Shown in pieces: positions 1 to 11,500 of a stretch of DNA of 64,000 bases. This DNA comes from Echinococcus granulosus. Its lineage: Eukaryota; Platyhelminthes; Cestoda; Cyclophyllidea; Taeniidae. Position numbers and translations under genes: made by a program. Under the pieces are notes generated by a model. It was not told the origin of the DNA and did not search any database. It was given only the letters and a program-made list of their open reading frames with translations. Within the stretch, counting starts at the first letter, position 1, and every line of letters starts with the position of its first letter. The stretch spans positions 581,603 to 645,602 of the forward strand of contig NW_020170422.1 in the NCBI RefSeq assembly GCF_000524195.1, given 5' to 3'.

Positions 1-35
1 CCTTTTACCAGACCACAAATAGCCTCTATTCTTAT

Positions 36-37
36 AG
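36..37 (+). promoter_or_regulatory. candidate trans-splice or 5' UTR acceptor before NDUFV2
   Basis: A pyrimidine-rich stretch ends in TATAG at 33-37, and the NDUFV2 start codon follows 38 bases later at 76. The reading frame stays open leftwards to the window edge, so the mRNA 5' end is not fixed by a stop codon. Flatworms add a spliced leader to many mRNAs, which makes this a reasonable 5' acceptor; an ordinary 5' UTR intron would look the same. Confidence 0.35.
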
Positions 38-75
38 GGTTAAATATTGCTAATCAGTCTTTTTGGTCGCTGGGA

Positions 76-1029
76 ATGTTAAATGCGTCGAAAGGCTTAT
101 TCTTGAATACGCTGCCCTTGAAGGCTTTTAGATCGTTTAGCACCGCCTTATTTTGGGTAGGCCTTTTAACTTCCGTGTTTTTACTAAAGTAGCACCGGGA
201 CACCGCCATCAATAACAGGGATGTACTATTCGAGTTCACGCCAGAAAATTTGAAGCGCTTGGAGGAGTTGAAAACGCACTATCCTGTCGGCTATCATGCT
301 TCTCTTATAATGCCCGCTCTGGACATTGCACAACGGCAGAATGGCTGGCTCCCGATTTCCGCAATGTCTAAAATTGCGGAGTACTTAGGTGTACCTGAAA
401 TGCGTGTTTTTGAAGTGGCCACCTTTTATACTATGTTTAACAGGTAGTCTATGACTTTATCCGTCCTCTATTTTATTAGGAATCCCGTCGGAAAATACCA
501 CGTTCAGCTCTGTACTACTACTCCGTGCATGTTGGGTGGTGTCGGTTCTGATGTGATTTTGGAAACCATCGAGAAAACTTTAGGCATTAAGACTGGTGAG
601 ACTACTCCTGACAAACTCTTCACCCTAAGTCAGGTTGAGTGTCTTGGGGCCTGTGTTAACGCGCCAATGATGCAAATCAATGATGATTACTATGTACGTC
701 GTAACCTGCTGTTCTCTTTGATATTCCATGCCAAAAGTGTTATGTCGTAATTTACCGTTACTTTTATAGGAGGACTTGACTCCTGATGATGTTGTTAGGA
801 TTCTCAGCGATCTCAAAGCTGGCAAGAAACCAAAACACGGTCCTCAGTGAGTTATTCGCTACTTGATTGAGGTTGATGTAGTTTGGAGTTTCGTAAATGG
901 CTCTCATTTCTCACTTCATTTAGGTCGGGTCAGGGTCATCGCTGCGCTTGCGAACCGAAGGGTGGTTTTACTTCTCTCAACACGCCTCCTGTCCCTCCGG
1001 ATTTCAAATTACAAGACGCATTGAAGTAG
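76..1029 (+). CDS. NDUFV2: NADH dehydrogenase (ubiquinone) flavoprotein 2, 24 kDa complex I subunit
   Basis: A subunit of the matrix arm of mitochondrial complex I; with NDUFV1 it takes electrons from NADH. Exons are 76-156, 193-443, 480-693, 770-846 and 924-1029, giving 242 residues, close to the usual animal length. The first 27 residues form an amphipathic, acid-free mitochondrial targeting leader ([11 protein letters not shown]...). Core family blocks read [25 protein letters not shown] and [15 protein letters not shown]. The four [2Fe-2S] ligands are Cys122, Cys127, Cys165 and Cys169 (CTTTPC and CLGAC). The tail matches the conserved [10 protein letters not shown] region. The first two introns are only 36 bp each; the others are 76 and 77 bp. 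All joins keep frame. The gene looks complete and functional. No AATAAA was seen close to the stop codon. Confidence 0.97.
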
Positions 1030-2554
1030 ACTGTGGACATTTAACGTTTCTGTAGTTAGTATGTATGCACCCAAAATGTGGTATTTCATATTTGTTTATG
1101 TTCTATCACTTTTTACGCCCCACCATCTGGAGACTTGGCTAGCTGGTAGGGAGAATTTTAAAATTTGTTAAGATTTGTTTTTGATTAGTTATTTGCGTTG
1201 AAGAAGACAATATCGTCGAAAAATTATGTTATAGAACACGGTTTTACACTTGGTGATGACTGAAGAACGAGTTTTCCATGGGTTTGGGTTTCTCATTGCA
1301 TTCAGTGGTTGTCTCAGTTTTTTTGTAGACGAGAGATATCTTTTCACTAGGCACTTCAGTATATTTGCATGCTTTGGAGGCTCTATTTTGATATTGCCAA
1401 GTATTAGAACTACTGCGCCTCTCGAGTTACCTCCAAACACACTGAAGTGCATGCGAGTCTTGACGTAGTTTTGCTATATGCGTACTAAAAGGCTGGTAGC
1501 ATACACCCCCTTGGGGATCACTGCGTCACGTGGCTCCAATCTTGTTCCAAGCGTTTGCCTCTAACCCCCACCCATTATCCTTTGGTCTTTGCTTGCAAGG
1601 TTTCTGGAGTTATGTGGAGGCAGGCGTGGGGTTCTGTGCTATCTCGAAAAGACATCTGGGTTTGAGGGCAATTGTGCGTCTTTCAGATTCGGAGAGATGC
1701 TTCTGTCACGGTTTTTTTGTGAACTGCATTGAAACAACTTATCTCTTACCATCAATTATTCCTTTACGGTGGACGCTCTCCGTTGAAGATTTTTTCCCAA
1801 AATGACTCATTTGATTAGACAAATAATGTGGATTGGCGGCCTTTTCTCTGTTGTCACTAGTACCATCCGATTTGCTGGTTTTATGACTTGGAGTGTCCAT
1901 GACCCAGATCCAGGATCTTACCGAGGCCTCTGACTAGAAAGGTGAGCTAGATATCAGAGTGGATGTCTTTATTCACCAACGTAGTGAGTACCCAAGGCAG
2001 ATGAGGTCAGCATGTACGTGTCTGGTGTTTATGGTACAGGGACTGGTATATAATAAGCTTGCCTCCGAGTTGCGTCTTGGTGATTTCAGCCAGGCGTCCC
2101 TATAGTAACCGACTTGGGCAGTTTTCAGTAGAATTAGTGAACTTTCGCTGGGCATTATCCACTGAGGCAAGACTGAGTAAGACGATAACTTAAAATTAGT
2201 AGTGTATTTTATGTCATTTATTATTATCATGGTCTCCACATGATGTCAACTTTCGCTTCTTTGGCAGTTTTGCAAACAAGTCTTCTAGATTTTGCGTAGT
2301 TCTTACCATCGTAACGCATTTCAATGCCTTTGACATTTTTTGACAGCGTTACTTCACCATATGCGGCCTTTAGAAACAGATCTATGGCCTAATGTTTGTT
2401 ATGGACTATACGAAAGACCAAGACAATAAGGTGGACTTTTACAGCAGTGGAGGTTTATTTAAGGAAGTGTGGACTCCAAGGTAGGGGCCATCCAGTAAAG
2501 TGGTGATGCAGCCTCCACAACAATTTCCCGAAGCTCATACATTCTTGCTAACTT

Positions 2555-2742
2555 TGTTCTCCGAGACTTTCCTGAAGACAAAAGAAGACATAATACTGAG
2601 GTAGAATATATCTATTCAACATACGATGGGGGTTAATGTTACTGGCATGGTTCAGAGGCCAGTCCACCCGCCGAAGGTATGGTGACCAAGATACAAGGTA
2701 GCCCTTTACCAAAACCGGGCGTTAAACAACCAAAGTAATGCG
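2555..2742 (-). repeat. solo terminal repeat of the TRIM-like family
   Basis: Contains the family hallmarks in order: CCTGAAGAC..AAAGAAGACATAAT, TACTGGCATGGTTCAGAGGCC, a CCACCC box and ACCAAAACCGGGCGTTAAAC. The 5' edge is TGTTCTCCGAGAC. No internal domain is attached. The strand given is the element's own sense, inferred from the primer-site and purine-tract positions in full copies. Confidence 0.8.
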
Positions 2743-3815
2743 GATATCATGACAACTTCCAGACTCATGTAACTTTTACGCCGATAGCGATAACTAAATC
2801 ATGTCCTACAAAAAACTTGGGGAGATTGTGTAACAATGAGCCAAATAGATAGGATTAAATAATAGTTTCATCCGATGCAATGCTGCAGAATAATGCTCCA
2901 AGCTGAATACAAGGAATATCGACTGGAATACCAACTTTTGTTAGAGAGAAGGAAAACAGATTTATAGATTTATCATAAAATTTTTTTTTATTAAGGTCGA
3001 CTTTTTCTTGAACTTTAAAAAAGCATGTGCAAGCGAAATCAGTTGCGAGAAATAGAGGGAACTAGCAATATCGTTGAATAAAGTGAAAAATCTAGGAATG
3101 AATCGCAGTTGAAAGATAAAGTTCATGCGGTATAGGGAACATACAGGTATCTTTGTAAAAATATTCGTTACTATTTTTTTATGAATCAAAAAGCTTTTAA
3201 CACATGCATGTGGCAGTCGAAGGTAAAAGCATCTCCCCTGAAAGAGTACGAGTTTCGCTAATTCCAGTTGATGCTTACGAGAAGATTAGCGAGAGGAAGA
3301 AATCCTTTAATAGAGAGCATGGAGGCTACACGATGCGCAGTAGTTTTTTTGCGAACTAGTGATCGTCGCCACCTTGTAAACTGGTAGCGTTAGCTCAGCC
3401 ATATATTGTGGTTATAGGCCGCTAACTAACGACTTTTTCTCCAAACCTCTTTTATTTCGAAACAAATAGGTCTAAGTTTCAGTTGCAAACCTACATATGC
3501 TAAAGATATGCGAGTCTTAGTTTTTAGAGAGCCGGTGCTGTGAAGTCTTGGAGACCTCACGAATCTTTTTAAAGTGGAGGTGTTCTTGCAAAGAATGATT
3601 AAATGTGAATGATACAACTAAATAGTCGATTTGGTGGTAACAGGCAGTGATCAGGCAACAATTATTTGCTAAAATAATCGCCAATTCGAATCCTAATCTT
3701 CATTTAAAGATAAGTCATATTTTGAGTAACTACAGGCGATCCTTCATCACATCATGAAATTTTCAATTACGGAACTATTCTGACCCATAGGGTGTGAAAA
3801 AATATTTCGGTTTAC

Positions 3816-3925
3816 TGACTACTGGCATACCTCTGGGGCCAACCCGCGCGGTGAAGGTACAATGATCAAGAAACAAGTGGCCCTTGGCCAAAACCGAGAG
3901 TTAAACCGACAGGTAAAGTGTTACA
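3816..3925 (-). repeat. truncated solo terminal repeat
   Basis: Holds only the second half of the terminal repeat, from GACTACTGGCATACCTCTGG to AACCGAGAGTTAAACC, and ends in GTGTTACA. This is one of the copies that shows the ...CA edge clearly. Confidence 0.7.
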
Positions 3926-4830
3926 GCAGGCACTCGCTGACCAGAGGTTGGAGGAGCACAAAAACAATGGGACAGTAAAATGGGGACGACTTGCCAGTCT
4001 TTGTCAGGTAATTCGACTGGAGAGACAATTCTTGATCACAGAAAACGTGGCTGCATTTGTGTGAGGCTGACGAACACGCAGATTTCTTGTCTTAGTGCTT
4101 TAAAATGGAAATGGTCCAATCCTTACTTAACGTGTATTCGAACCAAGTAAATACCTTTAATAATGAAAGAGAAATTGGTTTCTTAAACTACGGGCAGAAT
4201 AGTAAAATGGCTTACCAAGTGCGTGTATAACGAGCAAGACGTTATACTTGATCGTCTGCTGTACACTTCTGCTCCCTTCAACGTCTTGAGTCTCCTTGAG
4301 GATAGGAGGTAGGAGGACTGGAAGGTATGCGATTCTCGCCTTGACAGTCCTGTAAAGTTGCGGTATTAAAGAAGTGAGAGTCTCCTTCTCATAAATTCGT
4401 ACGAGGCTTGGCCTAGCAATGCAGGCCAGACTGCCGATAGTTCATTCCATCTGATGAAGGCGAGAAAGTTGGCTCTTCCACTGAAATTATGATTGGATCG
4501 GTCTACATTCAGATGGAAATGCAATACAATCGAGTAGCTTAGAATAACAAGAATGCATTGACCACCTCTAACCTTTGCATTTTTTCACCTCCGTATCTCT
4601 CGCCTGCCCATACATACGCTCATGCAGTAAATCGCCTCAAAGGCAGCAGAATCGCTTCTTCAGGTTCATGTCTTCGTTTGAAACTATAGCCATGATTCCC
4701 ACCCAATAGCTTCCGCATCTAGCTTATCGGAATTACGTGAGGGACTGGTAATAATTAATCAGCATTCAACGCTGTCATTACCTACATGAGAAATAACGGA
4801 AAACCTAGCACCTATAAGGAGTGGAATTAC

Positions 4831-5099
4831 CTGTGTGTTTCACATCACTTGCGGCACTGAATAATTCGCCTAAGCTGTGCCACCCATCCACTCTGTTGCC
4901 ACCTCTTTGCGGTGCCGTGGTAATCACCTCAGCCAACTTCCTTCGCCTTTGAATCCATTCATAACAAAATGGTGTGAGAAAACCAGTGAAGATCACCCTC
5001 GAGGAGTTGATAAACGTTAGCGACATGGTTAATGTAGTTGTAGAAAAATACGACGTATCCACGTATTCAGCGCCGATAGGATGGCTATAAACCATGTAC
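4831..5099 (-). CDS. possible exon of an unrecognised protein, cut by the assembly gap
   Basis: On the minus strand an open frame of about 88 codons runs from the N gap down to a good splice donor (CACAG|GTAATT). The peptide has a hydrophobic stretch (SLTFINSSRVIFTGFLTPFC) followed by a basic cluster (QRRRKLAEV), like a membrane segment with a cytosolic anchor. I do not recognise the family. No partner exon was found downstream and the upstream side is lost in the 100-N gap. The frame running through the N to 5245 is an artefact, because 5200-5245 is repeat sequence. Confidence 0.3.
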
Positions 5100-5199
5100 N
5101 NNNNNNNNNNNNNNNNNNNNNNNNNNNNNNNNNNNNNNNNNNNNNNNNNNNNNNNNNNNNNNNNNNNNNNNNNNNNNNNNNNNNNNNNNNNNNNNNNNN
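5100..5199. other. assembly gap, 100 N
   Basis: Exactly 100 N, the usual placeholder for a scaffold join of unknown size. The right flank is the start of a terminal repeat, so a repeat copy probably caused the break. Confidence 0.95.
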
Positions 5200-5245
5200 C
5201 TTCTTTCGACTTCAGGGAGTCATGAAACGTTACAACAAGTGCCAA
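5200..5245 (+). repeat. edge of a terminal repeat beside the gap
   Basis: CTTCTTTCGACTTCAGGGAG followed by TCATGAAACGTTACA matches the 3' end of the terminal repeat (element sense). The rest lies in the unsequenced gap. Confidence 0.65.
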
Positions 5246-6553
5246 TCAACATGAACAACAGTCGAACAATTCGCATTTATGAAATATCAGAGAAAATACG
5301 TTTTAGTATCAGTTAGGTATTGGGTGGTTTTAGAAAATCAAATATTACACAGAAAATTCATTCATCCACCTAATTGTTTTCCCGCTTATAGCGTAACAAA
5401 AAAACTCTGACGAACAACTACTCAACACAATTTATTTGCGTTTCCAAAAGTTGTTCCATCTTGACAATGATGATGGAGGGATTTGGAATTACATTTACAA
5501 GGTTCCACTTTATTTGCCGCGTTAGATGCCTAAATTTTGCCTTTGAAGAGAGGAGGGTGTGAAATGGTCTCAAAATTCGCAAGGATGTGAATTATCTCAA
5601 TTTCCATCTCCCGAAACTGCTACTGCTACTTCGTAAAGGTGGAAAATTTCAACTACAGATCATCTAAGTTTTTTTAAGTGAAATTTTCCACGAATTTACA
5701 GCACATGAAGGGGCTGGATCAGTAAAGTAGGAAGTGATGAAACAGTAAACGGCGTGGATTGCATTCACAGTACTACGAATATCTATCTGTGAGCTAAGCT
5801 AATCTTATTTGTACAATGTTGGACGCGATTTTCGTAGTTATGATACGTCTATAGAGGTGTGACTTCATTTGCATCCAATTGCAATTGGAGGCCAATCAAG
5901 TGCTGCTTCAGGAAGGAAAGCCAATTCCACTGCGAGCAATAGATCGAGCCACCCATCCACACCACCTTTTGTCTCCCGATCCACTCAACTAGTCATGGAA
6001 TCTTCTGTTAATTTTCCTACTTGACTAGCTATCCTGCCTCTTTCTGCACTTCCAGCCGTCCACTTCTGTATCATTCTAGCCATGCATCAGATCCCAATAC
6101 AGTCCTCTTCCTAACTATTCCCACATTGAAACTCAGCAATACAATGGATGCTCTTTTTTTCTACATTATCCGATTTCCTTCCAAGATATCAGCCTACCTG
6201 TCCAGTTGTTAATCTATCCCTCACATTGAAGGTCCGAGCAGAAATAGTAATCCACCTGTGGGACACGATCACTCTGTATTCTATCAGAGCAGTTATCATC
6301 GCAGCATTTTTGCGAATTCTACCAAATAAAACTTTTTTTTTGAATCCCACAAAAGGTTTCCTCCTTGCTAAGATTGACTCTGGAAGCACTACCTTAGCCA
6401 TTGAAAAGTCTCATTAGACTGAAGAAGTTAAATGCATGGATTTAATGGCATGAAAGAGACGGTGAGCATTGCGGGGTAAGATCAAGCGGTGCTTCGTCCG
6501 ACCGATCTATTGGCAGACTGACTATGAGCTAGTAGTTCTGGGAGGCGACCTTC

Positions 6554-6578
6554 AGCTATAGACTTTCGGTCTATAGCT
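6554..6578. repeat. perfect 10-bp inverted repeat (hairpin)
   Basis: AGCTATAGAC and its exact reverse complement GTCTATAGCT are separated by the loop TTTCG. An outer GGCGA/TCGCC pair (6544-6548 and 6578-6582, the T at 6578 shared with the inner arm) could extend the stem with a bulge. No gene lies within 1.4 kb. Function unknown. Confidence 0.75.
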
Positions 6579-7783
6579 CGCCACGTCCCCTACCTGTCAC
6601 CCGCCTTACTGCCTTTTAAGGAAGGTCACTCGATACTCAAGCCAAAAATCTGCTTTCCATAAACTTTGTCTTTTCATTTGCTAATATGACTCGCACTACC
6701 GTAAATTATCGTTGGCAATACCCCTATAACCACTCATTTCATCAAGGATCATCAACACAGTTTATCATTGTGAGCTGCACATAGGCAAGACTTTTGGCGC
6801 ATATTTATTGTCTGCTAGGTACAGCATTGTACCTTTATGCTCCCGCATGTATTGCTTGTCGCTACATCTAAACTTCGGGTTTTTTACTCTAGCAATAGTT
6901 TTACACTGAGCAAATTGGGAAGTCTTGTTGCGATCCCCATTTGATTGACTAGAAGTTTTAAGCGAATTAATTACTGAATCGGACTTAAAGTCGCATCGTC
7001 CATCAGTACAAATAATGTGTCCAATTTCTTTGACTCCTTGCGAAGCAGTGCTGACCGGAGACCATGTACCATTTATTATAATGGGATAATCAGCAAGAGT
7101 TCTAGTCTAGTCATAATCCCAGGACTTTGTTTAGATTATTCTGAAGTGTGTGTGCACAAGCGCAGCTGGCATATAGTTTGCTTTCACTACCTTAACAGAA
7201 GGTTTTCTTATATGTTGTTCGAAAAGCAATAAATTTTCTACGTAGCGCCAAAGTATTTAAGGTAGAAGTAAAACGACTCTTTATACACACTGTCTTTTGG
7301 AATTCTAAATTTGCAGGTGCTGTGGATGGGCGAATCTGTGATGGTCCCCAACAGAAGGACTGAAAGTGGCTTGTCCCTTCTGTACACCACTACTATATTT
7401 TCCTACTATTATGCCTTCTTTCGTCTTCATGAAAAAATTGGAGCGCTATCTGACTGCTATATTTTGAGAATTGCTTGGTAAAAGCTGATAGTAGTAATTA
7501 AAATGCATTTGAAAATCTGGGCACAATTGGACTAATTTTTAGCAAAAGCAGAGAGAAGAAAGGTCAAAAACGGCGAATTGGATTTAGGCTGTTCGCAGCA
7601 CATTGTACTTAGCGATTCTATTAGGAAGTAAACTTCAAAAACTAAGAAATCCAGAATGTATCGTTATTGTACGGCGAGACTCATCAGTCTCCACTTCCCT
7701 GTTCCTAGCGTTCTTAGAAGAGCCCGGTTGATTCAATTTGGCCATATTTATAAAATAGGAAAAGATCAAGAGGAAAGTACAAC

Positions 7784-7979
7784 CGTAATACGATAGTGAT
7801 TTATCCCTCGGTATTGGTGAGGCGCCACTTTTGTACTTTGAATTAGCCCCCTCGTACCTCGCTGGGTGGGCTGGCCTTTTGGGCCCCGCCAATAGTCCAG
7901 CCACCTTCTCTGTGCTGAATATATATTCTGCCCAAGTATTGTGTCTTCGTTCGTCTTCAGGGAGTCACAGGACGCTACA
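7784..7979 (+). repeat. solo terminal repeat with a possible 5-bp target duplication
   Basis: A nearly full terminal repeat in element sense, from CGTAATACG (TG mutated to CG) to GGACGCTACA. It is flanked by ACAAC on the left (7779-7783) and ACAAT on the right (7980-7984), four of five bases identical, as expected for an LTR insertion followed by loss of the internal part. It belongs to a subfamily shared with 55896-56092. Confidence 0.8.
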
Positions 7980-8521
7980 ACAATATTTAAGAAGGGGGGA
8001 AACACCAGTCACTAGGTACGAAGGAGGACGATGCTGTCACGAGATTCGTATTTCCTGACCGCCTCCTCCCTGAAAGGTACATTAAAACAACATGAGCATT
8101 ACATTATACTTCCACAGCATACAATAAAGCACCTCAATTTAACTACTCCAATACCTTGATTTCTAGATGCCTCAAAATGATATCCCAGGGATAGCAAGTC
8201 ATTTGGATCATTAAATGGAGCAATAGCCTCCACACAGTTCATTTAAAATTCATCTCTGCATATCTAACCTAAAAAACTCAATTCATTGTTCTCAAATGTT
8301 CCAAAAAATTTTTCCTCTGGATAAACAAAAATAGCTGTACAGAAATCAATATGAACAAGCTAGAGAAAAAGGCAAAACTGCAATACGCTGTAAATTGTAC
8401 CAGGTTTTACATCTTTAAATGCAACGGCCAATCAACAGTGAGGTTAAACAGTTTAACTTCGTGCACATCTGCGTTTGTGCTGGTGTTTTCTCGAACTATT
8501 GTCTGGTCTCGTGCATTTAAA

Positions 8522-11500
8522 ATGGAATTGGCTCATTGTAATGAACTAGCGCAGACATTAGCGAGAACATTGTCTCCACTATTCGGGGAACGTAGACGGG
8601 CGGAAAATGTACTAAAGTCAATGGAACACCAACCCGGGTATTCCGTCTGTCTCCTTGTCCTTCTTCAAGATCCCTCTCAGCCGAAGACTATTCGACTTTC
8701 TGCTGCCACAACCCTCAAAAATTTCATCAAACGTTACTGGAAAACTGTATGTTTTTGCGAGTTTGGATCTCTGTGTCTAATGAGCACCTTTAAATTACGT
8801 TTTCTTAGGAAGCGGAATCAGACAACCTAATCCCAGATGCTGATCGCGAACAACTGAAGGCTCAGTTGATCAATGCAATGCTGACTAGCACAGGAGCCAG
8901 CCAGCACATGCTCTCCGAAGCCATTGGTCTTATTGGTCGTGAAGATTTTCCCGCGCGCTGGCCTAGTTTACTTCCTGATATCATTCAGCGGATCACTCAA
9001 CTTGGTACTGAGCTTGATAGTGTTCAAGGTCTTCTCTACACAGCTCATTCGCTTTTTAAACGGTTAGTTTACATTCTACTCGGGGGATGCTAGTTTCATT
9101 TGGCAGTGTGTATTTGTTGAACTCTCGTAACTCTGGTACATTGACCCTTATGTTATTCTTCTTGTAATATCATTGCTTCTCTTTGATTTTGCATAAAAGT
9201 TGTGGCTTTGAGTCCTCTCCGAAGTAGGGTTTGCTTTCATCGATCTCCTACTGTGGGATTTTCCGTTATTGGCCGCTTTATTCTGTAGTTATCGGCACGA
9301 AATGCGTTCCAATGAGCTATTTTTGGAAATGAAGCTCGTTATTGGCCAATTTGCTGGACCCTTGACCACCCTGACTTTGGTATGTTGATTTGAAATGTCT
9401 AACATTTTTAACTGATACCACCCCTTATCGATGCTCCATTTAGTTCTTATTTCGCTTTTACCGTCTTTCACTGGTAAAAATGTGAACACTTGATCTTACT
9501 TTGTTTCAGAATCTCATGAATTTGGTTGTTGGTCCCAATCGTTCGACTAACGGCAGTCAGTTGGTCCCCATTATGCATGCACTGCTTCTCGTCTGCAAGA
9601 TTTTTCTCAGTCTCAACTGTCAGGCATGTTATTCCCCCCTCTTCTCACGAATACGCACTTCGCTTTCAAAAGCGGCTCTACTTCTGTTATTAACCTATAG
9701 ATAAACGAGACCTTTTTTAATTATTTGTTGTGGATTTCATAGTTAATTGTACAGGTTTCGATGAACAGGTCCCTATCGACACGAAGAAAGCGGGTATGGA
9801 AATAGATTTCAAGATCTCCAGTTGAATGGAATCACTGCTTTCTGTCGTTTTCGTCAGTTAAAGTATCGAAAAATAACTTGAGCTGATCATGATGGTCTGG
9901 AGGGTCACTTACTGCAGAACATTATGATGAATTCATGTTATTTGTTACTGTTTCGAGGATACCTTTTTTTCTGTCGCTTAGCACTATCGAGCATAAGTAG
10001 TCCACTATTGCAACAACAAAACGCCTAGCCTTTCAGCGATGTCTGCTATGTACAAACCGAACTACGCACTAAGTTGCATGCCTTCGTGTCTCTTGCGGTA
10101 GGATTTGCCGGAATTCTTTGAGGATAGCATGGGTCAGTGGATGGGAGTCTTCCACCAACTCCTCCATCTCGACCCACAAATCACGGAGTTAATTAACTCC
10201 TCTGCAGCCACCGCTGATGCCATAGGGGACACCTCGTCGGCAGGTACCTTAGTGGAACAAGTGAAATCTCAGGTTTGCGACAATATCACTCTCTACGCCA
10301 CCAAATATGCCTCCGATTTCACTAACTACCTCTCCGAGTTTGTGAAGGATGTCTGGGAGATGCTCATTTCTATGAAGAACACACAGGATCCCAAGTATGA
10401 CACGGTAGGTCTGGGATTCACTTCTCGCCTTCCTTTTCGACTACATCTACTCGTGGCTTGTAATGTTATTGGCGCTTGCCTTCTCGTTAGCTCATCGGTA
10501 ATGCGCTGGATTTTCTCAGCTCGGTTGTCTCGCGTCCCCAGCACAGGGCCCTTTTTGAGGTTCCGGAGACCTTACAAAAGCTTTGCGAACTCATCGTTTT
10601 GCCCAACATCCAGCTCTCGAGTACGTGTATTTCATCTCAAAATTTTGTTGCCCTTAAATTCTTGGGTTTGGGGGTTTTTCTCTTTTCCGGTGTTTTGCCT
10701 TTGTGAATGCTTCATCACTTCCAAATGCGTATTTGGCTCTTGATTTGTCGGCTAAGAGTATGAAAAAGTTGAAGATTCGTGTTGATGTTTTTGAATGTAA
10801 GTAGTTCGACATATCGACGGTCAAAAGGCATATCTAACAGGAGTATCACTAATGGTCTTCTTAGTACCGGTCGGTGATCGAGCTTCATCGCGAAACAGCT
10901 GTAAGATTTGATGCATCTGTTGTTACATTTTTGTACTATATCAAGGAAGTTGTCAATGCAATCAGCTCTGAAACAATCTAGCTGTTTGCCCCTTCCCTAT
11001 TTCCAGCCCGCACTTAGTTTGATAAACTTAGGATCCATTCTAATTTTCTCAGTTTTTTTCTGTCATGCAATCAGAGTTAAATTCACAGTTTGTTGATGGT
11101 TCGGAAGATGGTAGACATAATCGTAGAAAGATTTGACTTCCGGGCGGTGGTGCGTAAATTGGTGATTTTTGTATTTCCTTAGTCGTAAATTCTTCGAAAG
11201 TTTTCACCAGATTTTCTCAGATGTATTATTTTGCCGAATAGATATCTAGTACACAGCTTGGTGGAGCTTGATGAGGCCACAATCAACCTAAACCCCAACA
11301 AGTTGACATTTCGAAAAGCTGGGTTAGGCGAATTAGAATCCGACTATAAATTTCCGATAAACTCACTTCGTTTTCATCATTTCACGTGCGTGTGCTAGTT
11401 TGTCTTTTAATTTATCTGCCTGTTAAGTCATGGATAAGCCAGAAGTCGGCGTTAATGGTTTTGAATGTTTTCTCAATGCTTCAAGAAGGTCTTAGCACGT

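Larger units (their letters stand above)
1030..4830. other. intergenic, no supported gene
   Basis: About 3.8 kb. Open frames such as 1250-1468 (+), 1530-1805 (+) and 1973-2239 (-) show no recognisable domain and no convincing splice pattern. Two solo terminal repeats lie inside, at 2555-2742 and 3816-3925. Confidence 0.6.
5246..8521. other. intergenic, no supported gene
   Basis: About 3.3 kb upstream of CSE1L. Open frames at 6021-6417 and 7017-7232 have no recognisable domain. Contains a strong hairpin at 6554-6578 and a solo terminal repeat at 7784-7979. The frame holding the CSE1L start codon is open back to 8351 but matches nothing there, so it is probably 5' UTR. Confidence 0.6.

Noticed and set aside
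4805..5245. One 146-codon minus-strand open frame running through the N gap
   Set aside because: It is open only because N codons are not stops; its first part is terminal-repeat sequence. Only the part below 5100 is kept as a possible exon.
10405..10743. Continuation of the exon 5 reading frame of CSE1L to 10743
   Set aside because: A GTAGGT donor at 10405 and homology restart at 10491 in another frame show this is intron and exon 6.
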